Source: Symbiodinium natans
Taxonomy: Eukaryota; Sar; Dinophyceae; Suessiales; Symbiodiniaceae
DNA length: 64,000 nt
Assembly (NCBI GenBank): GCA_905221605.1
Contig: CAJNDS010002346.1
Span: 1,062,740 to 1,126,739 of the forward strand
Reading direction: 5' to 3'
Of this stretch, positions 1 to 12,800 are shown in pieces. Within the stretch, counting starts at the first letter, position 1. Each line of letters begins with the position of its first letter. The notes under the pieces were generated by a model. That model ran no database searches and had not been told where the DNA came from. It was given only the letters and a program-made list of their open reading frames with translations. The position numbers were made by a program, and so were the translations under genes.

Positions 1-2146
<2,146 letters not shown>

Positions 2147-2730
2147 GATCTTCCAGTTTTTTTTTGTGCTGGCACGGCCAAGTTTCGATTTGTAGTACCA
2201 GCCATCGTTCCGGCTCGAACTTCTTTTCCTGCTACCAAAAGGTTTTGCTGAGGTAGTTCCTTGTTCGGAGAAGTCCCCTAATCTTGCCCTCAAGCCCCCT
2301 CGCGAACGATGGCGGGTGCTTTCTTGCTCTTTCTTGCGTGTTGCTTTTGGCACTGCCGTCTCTCGGCAAATTCGATCGATGCCCAGGGAGCAGTCTGGAG
2401 GGCTGATCCCTTGCATCTCCCTGTCCCCCCCCTGCATGGAGCCACCTCGACGACCTTTTGCAAGTCGATTTTGCAGCGTTGGCGTTGGAGCTTCAGTGAG
2501 CAGGTGCACGATCTTCGACAGAAGCCACAGTTACAGCCCTGAATCATAGGAGTGCAGATGCCAAAGCACCGTTTGCGATCGTGCAGCTGAACAGGAGCTC
2601 TGCTTTTGGACCCCTTTTGGTGCGGCCATGTACAGACCCACTGAGGGATTTGGGGGCCGCCGATGCGTTGAAGCATCTGCGACGTTTGTCGCAAGACCCC
2701 GGTATCCCATCCGAACTCGCTCAGAAACAG

Positions 2731-2800
2731 TAAACCCTAAACCCTAAACCCTACACCCTAAACCCTAAACCCTAAAAACCCTAAACCCTAAACCCTAAAG
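2731..2800 (+). repeat. CCCTAAA telomere-type array
   Basis: About nine CCCTAAA units with one cctacacc and one ccctaaaa variant, at the downstream edge of duplication copy 1. Confidence 0.95.
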
Positions 2801-3019
2801 CCGCCGAAACCCGCCCTGACATCTGCTCCTGAGGCCTGACGCCCTTCTTGCCGAAATCCCCCCTCAAAAGCCCACATTCTAAACCGCAGAGTTGTCTTCG
2901 AGTGTCCCTCAAGAAGAGCCAAGAAGGGGTGCCAGAATTGGGCGCGTGTTGCGCAATGCGCATAGCTACTGCGCCTGCCACAAAGACCCTCAGCATCCCA
3001 CCCTCCAGAGCAGTAGGGG

Positions 3020-3163
3020 TACTTGGAGGTTCATGGTACTTAGTAACTAATTATAACTGTACGTATAACCCACTTCTAAGCCCCTTAAGTGCCTTAAGAT
3101 GGTTATAAGTACAGTTATCAGTACAGTTATAACTGGTTACTAAGTACTATGAACCTCCAAGTA
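3020..3163. mobile_element. Hairpin element family 1, copy a
   Basis: Inverted ends TACTTGGAGGTTCATGGTAC and its complement (…GAACCTCCAAGTA) enclose an AT-rich centre with more inverted repeats (TATAACTGTAC / GTACAGTTATA). No coding capacity. Five further copies are at 8037, 10306, 20463, 21791 and 53533. Looks like a MITE or foldback element. Confidence 0.85.
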
Positions 3164-3365
3164 AGTTTCTGGCCTGGGGTCGAAGAAGCCTAGGAGCCGC
3201 GGACATCACTTCCCACTCGGGCAGTTCACGTGTGGGATTAGGTGCATGTCCACTTTTCTGCTCATTCTTGGGGGGGGCCATCGGCATATGCTGGGCCCAA
3301 GCCATTTCCTCGTGAGCGCCCGCCCGCCCGTCCTCTTCGAACTTTTTCATCTCGATACCGACGCC

Positions 3366-5266
3366 ATGGACAAGCGAACCGTTGGCTGCTTGGGCGGAGG
3401 GCAGCTGGGCCGAATGATGGTCTACGCTGCGCACCGGCTGGGAGTCTAGGCGGGCACTTTTGGGATATACTGTTTTTTTGCACTTTTTTCCTTCTGAATT
3501 GGGTTCAAGAAACTAAGAGGCCCATACTTAGGATATGTCTCTGATATATCTTTGTCAGGAGGGTTTGCGTATGGGGCCATATCCGAGGAGTGAAGATGTG
3601 CGTGCTCGATCCGCTTGGAGAGAAGTCTCCGGCCGGGCAGGTCGCAGAGATGTCGGTCATGGGCAGCTTCCAGGATGCCGACAAGGCGGGTAGATGCTCT
3701 CTAGACCCAAAATTTGTGGACCCTAAACCCATAGAGATCCCACAGTTTGGGGGCCCCACAACGCACCCACGGCAGGTTCGGGAGTTGGCGAAGAAGTGCG
3801 ACATCCTCACTTTGGAGGTGGAGCACGTCAACGCGGAGGTGCTGGAGGAGCTCCATCAGGCGGGCGTTCCCGTGCAGCCTTTGCCCTTCGTGGTGAAGCT
3901 GATCCAGGACAAGTATGTCCAGAAGGTGCACCTGCAAAAGCATGGCGTGCCCCTGCCCGACTTCGAGAAGGTCGAAACCGAAGCTGACTTGCACAGCATC
4001 GGCGAGCGATTTGGCTACCCCATGATGCTGAAGAGCCGATACGGCGCCTACGACGGGAAGGGCAACGCCGTCGTGCCGAACGCGCAGGGCATCACGGCAG
4101 CCTTCGAGAAGCTTGGCGGCAATGTCGGCAAGAAGCTTTACGTCGAGAAATGGGCTCCTTTCAAGATGGAGCTGGCGGTCATGGTTGCCAGAGGAGTGGA
4201 TGAGACCATGAACGTCACCATGCGCACCTACCCAGTGGTGCACACGGTGCAGCGGGACAGCGTTTGCTTCACTTGCCTCACCCCGCCGGTGGGAGTCACG
4301 CAGAAGCAGCAGGAACTGGCGCAGAAGATCGCCACGGACGCCATCAAGAGCTTCGGCGATGCCCGAGGCATCTTCGGCGTGGAGATGTTCCTTCTCGAGG
4401 ACGGGTCGGTGCTCCTGAACGAGATCGCGCCCAGGCCGCACAACACAGGCCACTACACCATGGAAGCCTGCGGCGTCGATCAGTTCGAGCAGCACCTGCG
4501 TTGCGTCTTGGGCCTCCCCCTAGGTGACTGCCAGCTCCGCGTCGGTGGTGCCATGATGGTGAACATCCTGGGACAGGGTGAGACCCCCGAGATGGTGACG
4601 AAGACCATGGCGCCCCTAAGGCGGGCGCTGAACGTGCCGGATGCCGGCATCCACTGGTATGGCAAGGAGGGCTGTGTGAAGGGCCGGAAGATGGGCCACA
4701 TCACCGTGACGGGCTTCACGCCGGCCAGTGCCTTGGAGCAGATCCGACCTGTCTTGGTGGCCTTAGATGGCGACGACGCCGCCGACAAGATGGATGTTCC
4801 CAGCAAGCCTTCGCCCAGCGTGGGCATCATCATGGGCAGCGACAGCGATCTTCCCACCATGAAGGATGCAGCTCAGGTTCTCAGTGACTTCGGCATCCCC
4901 TATGAGATCAGCATTGTCTCGGCCCACCGCACGCCCGAATACATGTATGAGTACGCGACCACCGCGGAAGCCCGAGGCATCAACGTGATCATCGCGGGGG
5001 CCGGCGGTGCCGCGCACTTGCCCGGGATGGTGGCAGCCCTGACGCCCTTGCCCGTGATCGGCGTCCCTGTGAAGTCTTCCACCCTCAGTGGCAACGACTC
5101 GCTGCTGTCCATCGTGCAGATGCCCAAAGGCATTCCCGTGGCCACGGTCGCCATCGGCAACGCGGCCAATGCCGGGCTCCTGGCCGTCCGTATCCTGGGA
5201 GCCGCCAACCCAGGACAGAGGCAGAAGCTGGGCAGGTCCTTGGGAGACTTTGTGTGTATATATACA

Positions 5267-5316
<50 letters not shown>

Positions 5317-5394
5317 GATGTGTATGTGTATGTGTATGTGTATGTATATGTATATGTATATGTACATGTATATCTATCTGTGTATGTGTATGTG

Positions 5395-5473
<79 letters not shown>

Positions 5474-5723
5474 GTGCATGTGTGTGTGTGTGTATCTGTA
5501 TATTGTTCAATTTGCAGTTCAAGAGGATCATATTCAGGAAGATGTTTCAGAAAAGAGCCGACCTAGGAAGATGTCCCGCTACATGGCCAATGAGGCGGCG
5601 GCTGTGGAGAAGAAGCGCCGGCAGCTCGAGCAGCAGGGCTGGCAAGCGTACCTGGCCGTCGCCAATGGTGTCAACGGCGGCCTCAATGGTAGCCTCAATG
5701 GAAACCTCAATGGCAAGCACTGA
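3366..5723 (+). CDS. ADE2: PurK-PurE fusion, AIR carboxylase (copy 2, complete)
   Basis: Complete copy of the bifunctional AIR carboxylase (purine synthesis, expected cytosolic). Exons 3366-3445, 3592-3688, 3776-5235 and 5567-5723 total 1794 bases, 597 residues plus stop, close to the roughly 570 usual for ADE2 proteins. Exon 1 begins ATGGACAAG and encodes [18 protein letters not shown], the PurK nucleotide-binding start, so this ATG is preferred over the upstream in-frame one at 3246. PurK covers about residues 1-385 and PurE about 415-560. All four junctions restore the family sequence: [19 protein letters not shown] and QKLGRKMSRYM. Splice ends are mostly non-GT. Differences from copy 1 are few and mostly silent (Q to R near 4623 is an exception), so both copies look functional. 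Confidence 0.94.
3446..3591 (+). other. First intron of PurK-PurE copy 2, flanked by GGAGT
   Basis: Exon 1 ends CTGGGAGT and the intron ends GAGGAGT, so a 5-base direct repeat GGAGT (3441-3445 and 3587-3591) spans the junction. Splicing anywhere within it gives the same RNA. The intron has no GT donor at a position that keeps the frame. The pattern resembles an inserted intron with target duplication. Confidence 0.7.
5255..5502 (+). repeat. TATATG/TATGTG microsatellite in last intron, copy 2
   Basis: Counterpart of 1621-1918 within intron 5236-5566, shorter and with a different unit order. Confidence 0.95.
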
Positions 5724-6777
5724 GATCTTCCAGTTTTTTTTTGTGCTGGCACGGCCAAGTTTCGATTTGTAGTACCAGCCATCGTTCCGGCTCGAACTTC
5801 TTTTCCTGCTACCAAAAGGTTTTGCTGAGGTAGTTCCTTGTTCGGAGAAGTCCCCTAATCTTGCCCTCAAGCCCCCTCGCGAACGATGGCGGGTGCTTTC
5901 TTGCTCTTTCTTGCGTGTTGCTTTTGGCACTGCCGTCTCTCGGCAAATTCGATCGATGCCCAGGGAGCAGTCTGGAGGGCTGATCCCTTGCATCTCCCTG
6001 TCGCCACGCCTCCTGTGCTCCTTGCGCGTGATGCGTTCCGAAAACTTCACGGCCATCGTCGAACAGAACCCCCTTGCCCCCCTGCACGGAGCCACCTCGA
6101 GGACCTTTTGAGTCAATTTTGCGGCGTTGGCGTTTGAGCTTCAGTGTGCTAGTCAGGTGCACGATCTTCGACAGAAGCCACAGTTACAGCCCAGAATCAG
6201 AGTGCAGATGCCAAAGCACCATTGCGATCGTGCAGCTGAACAGGAGCTCTGCTTTTGGACCCCTTTTGGTGCGCGGCCATGTACAGACCCACTGAGGGAT
6301 TTGGGGGCCGCCGATGCGTTGAAGCATCTGCGACGTTTGTCGCAAGACCCCGGTATCCCATCCGAACTCGCTCGGAACAAGAGCCACCGAAACCCCTAAC
6401 CCCAAAACCCTAAACCCTAAACCCTAAACCCAAAACCCTAAATCCTGAACCCTAAACCCTAAACCCTAAACCCTAAACCCTAAACCCTAAACCCTAAACC
6501 CTAAACCCTAACATCTGTTCTTAGTCTCCCGGCAAGCTGTGAGACCTGACGCCCTTCTACCCAACCCCAAAGTTCCGGAAATCCTGACTCTTTTTTGGGG
6601 TTTCGGTTCCCTTTTAAGCTCCTTTAAACCAGACAAGGGGATCCTTTTCATTCCTGCTTCTAAGCCCAAAAGGGGCCTGTCTAAACCCTAAACCCTAAAC
6701 CCTGAACCCGAAATCCGAAACCCTAAGCCCCACACCCTAAACCCTATAAACCAAATCCCCCACTGCATGCCTTGGAG
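5724..6777 (+). other. 3' flank of PurK-PurE copy 2 and spacer
   Basis: 5724-6390 repeats the flank of copy 1 apart from the extra segment near 6003-6085. 6396-6510 is a CCCTAAA array. 6511-6777 is degenerate telomere-type and unique sequence leading to the first recognised EFHC-type exon. No DM10-A start exon is visible here. Confidence 0.6.
6396..6510 (+). repeat. CCCTAAA telomere-type array
   Basis: About sixteen units with cccaaaa, aatcctg and similar variants. A shorter degenerate block follows at 6682-6750. Confidence 0.95.
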
Positions 6778-6843
6778 GTGGAGAACTCGGGCATTGCCCA
6801 GGGCATGTTTCTGAAGCGGCAGAAGGTCATGCGTGAGGCCCAA
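6778..6843 (+). CDS. EFHC-like gene 1 exon, DM10-A C-terminal part
   Basis: GAG|GTGGAG acceptor; 22 codons, VENSGIAQGMFLKRQKVMRE. The matching piece of gene 2 reads VENSGLTQG then TFMKRQR. Ends CAA|GTAGGGTTTAGGG, running straight into a TTTAGGG array. Confidence 0.8.
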
Positions 6844-9800
6844 GTAGGGTTTAGGGTTTAGGGTTTAGGGTTTAGGGTTTACCGCACAATTCGGAATATG
6901 CCTTACTTAAATCATATTAGGGTCCTTTTTATGATTTAGGATCTATTCTTGAATGAAGGGGTATTGGGCTCTTTGGCGGGTTGTTTTTGAAAATGTCGCG
7001 GCTTCCGAAATCAGGGGGGGGGGGGGGGTACCTTATTGCAGAAGGGGTCTTTATGATAAGAGGAGCCTATTCTTTGGGAGTCTATATCAAGGTCCCTCAT
7101 TTTCGCAAGCCGCCCATATAGCTGAGATCAGAATAGTTTACCTATTAATTAATCTGCATGAGCCTCCAAGTCAGGTTGGGTTTCGACCTGCTCCCGCCCC
7201 CCAGCAAAGCCGAAATATCCGATGCCTGCTGCGCGAATGATGAGAGCGGCCATGTGGCGGTGAGAAACGGAATAGATTAAGGAATAAGGATAAACAAATA
7301 GGTGCATGCAAACCATACCTGTACATGTAAACATGCATATAAGCATACATGTATATGTGTAAGTTGCACACACACAGACACACTAGCGTGGAACCTGCTG
7401 TTGCAGAGAGTACTTGCAGAAGCCCTAGACCCCATGGGCTGCCCCAAAGGGTCCATGTACCCATATGGTATGCACTTGGGCTTTAAAGGGGGCCTAAATA
7501 TATACTGTATAGGTCCACGAACCCGAAACCCTAAACCCTCAACCCTAACCCTAAACCCTAAACCCTAAACCCTAAACCCTAAACCCTAAACCCTAAACCC
7601 TAAACCCTAAACCCTAAACCCTAAACCCTAAACCCTAAACCCTAAACCCTAAACCCTAAACCCTACGACCTGAGGGTCTTGTGGTCGCTGGGAAGGATGG
7701 CATGGCTCACCTTGGGCCTGATGACCTGCGAGTCGGAGAGCAGGCAGGTTTAGGTTCTTAGGGTGTAAGTGGGGAAAAATGGGTTTTAGCAAGAAAGTAG
7801 TGTAGGGAAAAGGCAGGTTTAGGTTGTTAGGGTGTAATGTCGGGTTTAAGTGGGAAAAATATTGGTTTTAGCAAGAAAGGAGTGTAGGGTTTAGGATTTT
7901 GAAAGGTTCCGGCAGTAGGGTGTTCAGGGCCTTCACACCTTCCCTCCCTCTTTCCCGCCACTTGTCTCACTTGCGCTTTTTGAGCACCTGGCCCTCCCCT
8001 GATGTTGGTCCAGAAATGGCATCAGACCCTGAACCCTACTTGGAGGTTCATGGTACTTAGTAGCAAATTATAAGTGTACTTATACCCCACTTATAAGCCC
8101 CCAAAGTGCCCCAATATGCTTATACGTACAGTTATAAGTACAGTTATAGTTAAATACTAAGTACCATGAACCTCCAAGTATGCGCAAGGGGGGGGGTTTA
8201 CAGCCAAAGGCGATGTTAAGGCCGTATCAGACTCAGGATTCGTTGACTGTGAGGAAGACTTGACAGCTTGAAAGGGACCACAAGACAGGGACTGCAATGG
8301 GCATGCGGTAACAAACGGCTTGTCCCGAGGGGTTCCAGTGGCGGGGCAAGAAGCAACCAGAAGGCACGCAACCCTAAACCCTAAACCCTAAACCCTAAAC
8401 CCTAAACCCTAAACCCTAAACCCTAAACCCTAAACCCTAAACCCTAAACCCTAAACCCTAAGCCCTAAACCCTAAACCCTAAACCCTAAACCCCAAACTC
8501 TAAACCCCAAACCCTAAACCCTAAACCCCAAACCCTAAGCCCTAAGCCCTAAGCCCTAAACTAAACCCTAAACCCTAAACCCTAAACCCTAAACCCTAAA
8601 CCCTACCAAGAACCAAGGGGGCATGGTCGTGCAGGTGAGCATCAACGGGCGGTGTCTGCAGATCAACGGATGTGACCGCTTCACCAGATGGTTCTACGAG
8701 CCGCTGTCCTCGTTGTGTGTGTGTGTGGGTTTAGGGTTTAGGGTTTGGGGTTTGGGGTTTAGGGTTTAGGGTTCAGGGTTTAGGGTTTAGGGTTTCGAGG
8801 TACCCGCGGGCCGGGGTTTTTGTCGTACATTTATGAAGGGACTCTAAGGGACTACTATTACTAGTAGAAAAACTTGCGACCCGTGCGTGATCCTAAGTCC
8901 CTCAACCTGAGTTTCGTTCGCACTTCCTTGCCGGCCTTACTCTGTTGAGCAGCCTGAGTTGTCCTCGCACAAACGTACCCTAAACCCTAAACCCTAAACC
9001 CTAAACCCTAAACCCTAAACCCTAAACCCTAAACCCTGAACCCTGAACCCTCAACCCTGAACGCTAAACCCATTCTTCCAAGGCAGAACGGCATTGAGTT
9101 GTCGCCAGATGAAGAGGTGGTCAAGGCCACAGGGTACGAAAGTCTAGGGTTTAGGGTTAAGGGTTTAGGGTTTAGAATGCGATTTTAGCCTCTCTATTTT
9201 TTTGGGGGGGGGGGGGGGATTCGCGGTGCCTTTAATCATGCTGGTTGATTCAACAGCTTAAGCTTGTATGCCCAACAATGAAAAGTGAAGCTGTTCAGCC
9301 TATTTGTGTTGGGGGCGGGCGGAAGGGAAGAAGCCTTCCCGCGCCCGACCCGCGCGATCTCTTCAGGGCGGAGGGGGCAAGCAATCTTCATTTCCAATCC
9401 AAAAGGGGAAAAATGTCTGCCTGGCTTCTAGCCCGGATGAAGCTGAGGGTCTAGGATTCAGAGGTTCTTGCCCAAAGCCCGCAACCCCTGAACCCCAAAC
9501 CCCCATGGCTCTCCAGCAAAACGGGCCGCAGGACGCGTGGCAGGAGAAGTACAAGCTCCGCAAGCTCACGGAGCGAGGCGGGCTGCCCACAACCAAGTCG
9601 GCCTACAACGCACCTTCGCTGCAGAAAACGGAATTGTAGGGCTCTTAAGGGAAGGGGGGGTTCAAGGCGGGTAGGAACCTAGGGAAGCTTAGGGAGCCTT
9701 GGGTTTTTATACCCCCCCCTTGAATCCCCCTCCCTTAAGAAGCCTATGTTGGAAGCTATTGGAATTGGGTTAAGGGTAGGATTTGGGGCCAGTTTAGGGT

Positions 9801-12800
9801 GCCCTTGTTTTGCCAATAGAGCGGTGAGATGCGAGATCATCCGGGTAGGATTTGGGGCCAGTTTAGGGTGCCCTTGTTTTGCCAATAGAGCGGTGAGATG
9901 CGAGATCATCCGAGTCTTTTCCCAAACCCTGCCTGCAGGGTGTACTCAAGTACCACACCCAAAACACCTTGGTTCAGGGTTTAGGGTTTAGGGTAGGTAT
10001 GCTCAATCTCACAGCCATTTGCGCCCGCATCTGTGCTTGTAGCTTCAGTATTGACCTTGAAGAAGCTCGAGCCTAGAAAAGCCCGAAGACCCTCCATGCC
10101 AAGAGATCCCAATGCCCGCTATTTGAGGAACATATGAATTTTCTACCACCAAAGGGGGCCAACGGTGAACATATCCCTCCCCCCCCCGGGAGTTTCCATC
10201 AACATTTAGGATAGCTGCTGGCACGCTTACTCCCTTTCTTAAGTCAAGGTCAGCCCCTGAACTTGGCCCTAAACCCAAAATCCCTCAACACTACAGGGAT
10301 CTGCTGTTGGAGGTTCATGGTACTTAGTACCTAATTCTAACTGTACTTCTAAGCCCACTTACAAGCCCCTTAAGTGCCCTAAGTAAGATGGCTATAGTAC
10401 AGTTAGAAGTACATTTAATAATTGGTTACTAAGTGCCATGAACCTCCAAGTACAGGGTATCTTCCTTGTTTGAGGTATTGCGCTCGTTGGGCCCCCCAAG
10501 CGCGGACCTCCCAGGCTTGCCCCAGCACTAGACCCAAACCCGAAACCCGAAACCCGAAACCTTAAACCCTAAACCCTAAACTCTAAACCCTAAACCCGAA
10601 ACCCTAAACCCGAAACCCTAAATCCCTCGGCTTCCAAGGCAAAGCAGCTTGCCAAGTACCAGATCGGGGCGCCCCCCGCCGACGTGAAGTTCAGCCAGTT
10701 CCTCCTCAACGACAGGACCTGGCGGCTGCTGGGGGGGGGTTTGGGGGTTTAGGGTTTAGGGTTCAGGGTTTAGGGTTTCGGGTTCAGAGTTTAGAGAAAA
10801 GGGTTTGGAGTTTAAGGTTTAGGAGTTGAGGGTTCTATGTGCCTTTCGCAGCTCAGGCCATGGGTTCGAGTTCCCACGGTAGACCCCAGACCATAAACCC
10901 TGAAAGCCCCCACAGAATGTCATGGGGACGTAAGAGTTCTCCAGGACCCTTCGGCCTGTGAGACAGGTCACTTGGGTTTGACCCTAAACCCTAAACCCTA
11001 AACCCGAAACCCGAAACCCTAAACCCTGAACCCTAAACCCTAAACCCTAAACCCTAAGCCGGTTTTTGGGTTTGGGGATATAGGGGTCCCTTGGGCAGGA
11101 AAGTGCTGCGCTTCAAGGCGTTCTGGGACGACCACACTCCGCGGCTTGGCGCCGAAAAGGATTTAGGGTTTAGGGTTTAGGGTTTGGGGTTTGGGGTTTG
11201 GGGTTTAGGGTTTCGGGTTTAGGGTTTCGGGTTTGGGGTTTAGGGTTTCGGGCTTAGGGTTTGTTTAGGGTTTAGGGTTTCGGGTTTGGGGTTTAGGGTT
11301 TCGGGTTTAGGGTTTGTTTGGGGTGTAGGGTTTGGGGTTTAGGGCTTGGGGTTTGGGATTTAGGGGGTGGGGTTTGGGGCAAGAAGCGTTTAGGGTTTAG
11401 GGTTTAAATAGGGTTTGGGGTTTATGGTTTAGGGTTTGGGGTTTGTGGGTTTTAGGGCTTAGCTCGAGCCCGGTTGCAAAAACTAAAAACAAAAAGGGTT
11501 TAGCTCGAAAGGACCTGAGCCCTCCGCAACGACGTTTGGATTTGGGGTGTAGGGGTTTAGGGGTTTAGGGGTTTAGGGGTTTAGGGTTTAGGGGTTCAGG
11601 GGTTTAGGGGTTTAGGGGTTTAGGGGTTTAGGGGTTTAGGGTTTAGGGTTTAGGGTTTAGGGGTTTAGGGGTTTAGGGTTTAGGGTTTAGGGTTTAGGAT
11701 TTCGAGGACTGGTGGCTTGAGGTTTGCTGCACCTACGGTATGTCTCTGCTCCAGAACCCAAGCCTTTGAAGCTTCCATTAACTACCAATTGCTTAAGAAC
11801 CTCCCCGCCCCCCCCCCCCCCCACAAAAAAAAAAAAACAAATGTTCCTTACAAGGGCAACATAGGGATTATCATACCCACAAAAAAAAAATGGTTCCTTA
11901 CAAGGGCAACATAGGGATTATCATATTTTTGATTTTTTTTTTTAGGGTTCTTAGAACAGGCCCTAGAAGGGACCCGTAGTCTCCCCGATATCGCCCCTAT
12001 ATACACCTTGTATCGTCCCATATGCCTAAGTAGCCCCGAAATAACCCCCCTAAATAGCCCAAATAAGGGGAAATAACCCCCTAAATAGCCCCGAAATAAC
12101 CCCCTAAATAGCCCAAATAAGGGGGTCCCTCCTTTAGTCCCTTGATTCCAGGTACGGCGCACGCATCTATTTCATCATCCACTACTTCCTTGCCGACAAC
12201 ACGGTGGAGATCAACGAAGCACACTGCAGGAATTCCGGCCGTGATGCCTATCCAGCCAATGCCTGAGAGTGGGGTCCTCTAAATCCTAGACCCTAAGCCC
12301 TAAAACCCTAAACCCTAAACCCTCAAACCCTCAAACCCTAAACCCTAAACCCTAAACCCTAAACCCTAAAACCCTAACCCTAAACCCTAATCCCTAAAAC
12401 CCTGAGACCCCTATCTCCAAACCCTAAACCCTAGCTTAGGGGGGGTTTGGGTCGAGCTTCGGTTCCGCCTCATGTCAGACCTCACACCCAAAAACCCCAA
12501 GCGGCACCCTAAACCCTACACCCTATACCCTAAACCCTAAACCCTAAACCCTAAACCCTAAACCCTAAACCGTGGCCTATTAACCTATACCCTTTACCTT
12601 CTACCCCTGAACCCGAAGCCCCCTCTCCCATAGACCTAGGCAGGACTCGGAGTCAACAGGCCCCTTTTTGCACCCTAAGCCCTATAACCCCCCAAAACGC
12701 AAAAACGACAGCTTGAAAAGCTTTAGATTCTAACGCCCTAAACCCTAAACCCTAAACCCTAAACCCTAAACCCTAAACCCTAAACCCTAAACCCTAAACC

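Larger units (their letters stand above)
2147..3365 (+). other. Intergenic region between PurK-PurE copies
   Basis: Holds the 3' flank of copy 1, a CCCTAAA array (2731-2800), about 200 bases of unique sequence, a hairpin element (3020-3163), and about 200 bases of 5' flank of copy 2. I see no other gene. The short ORFs here (for example 2309-2542) have matching shadows in copy 2 and no recognisable product. Confidence 0.7.

Noticed and set aside
10840-10895. tRNA-like GGTTCGAGTTCCC box
   Set aside because: Only a T-arm-like string; no D-arm, anticodon stem or acceptor stem can be built.
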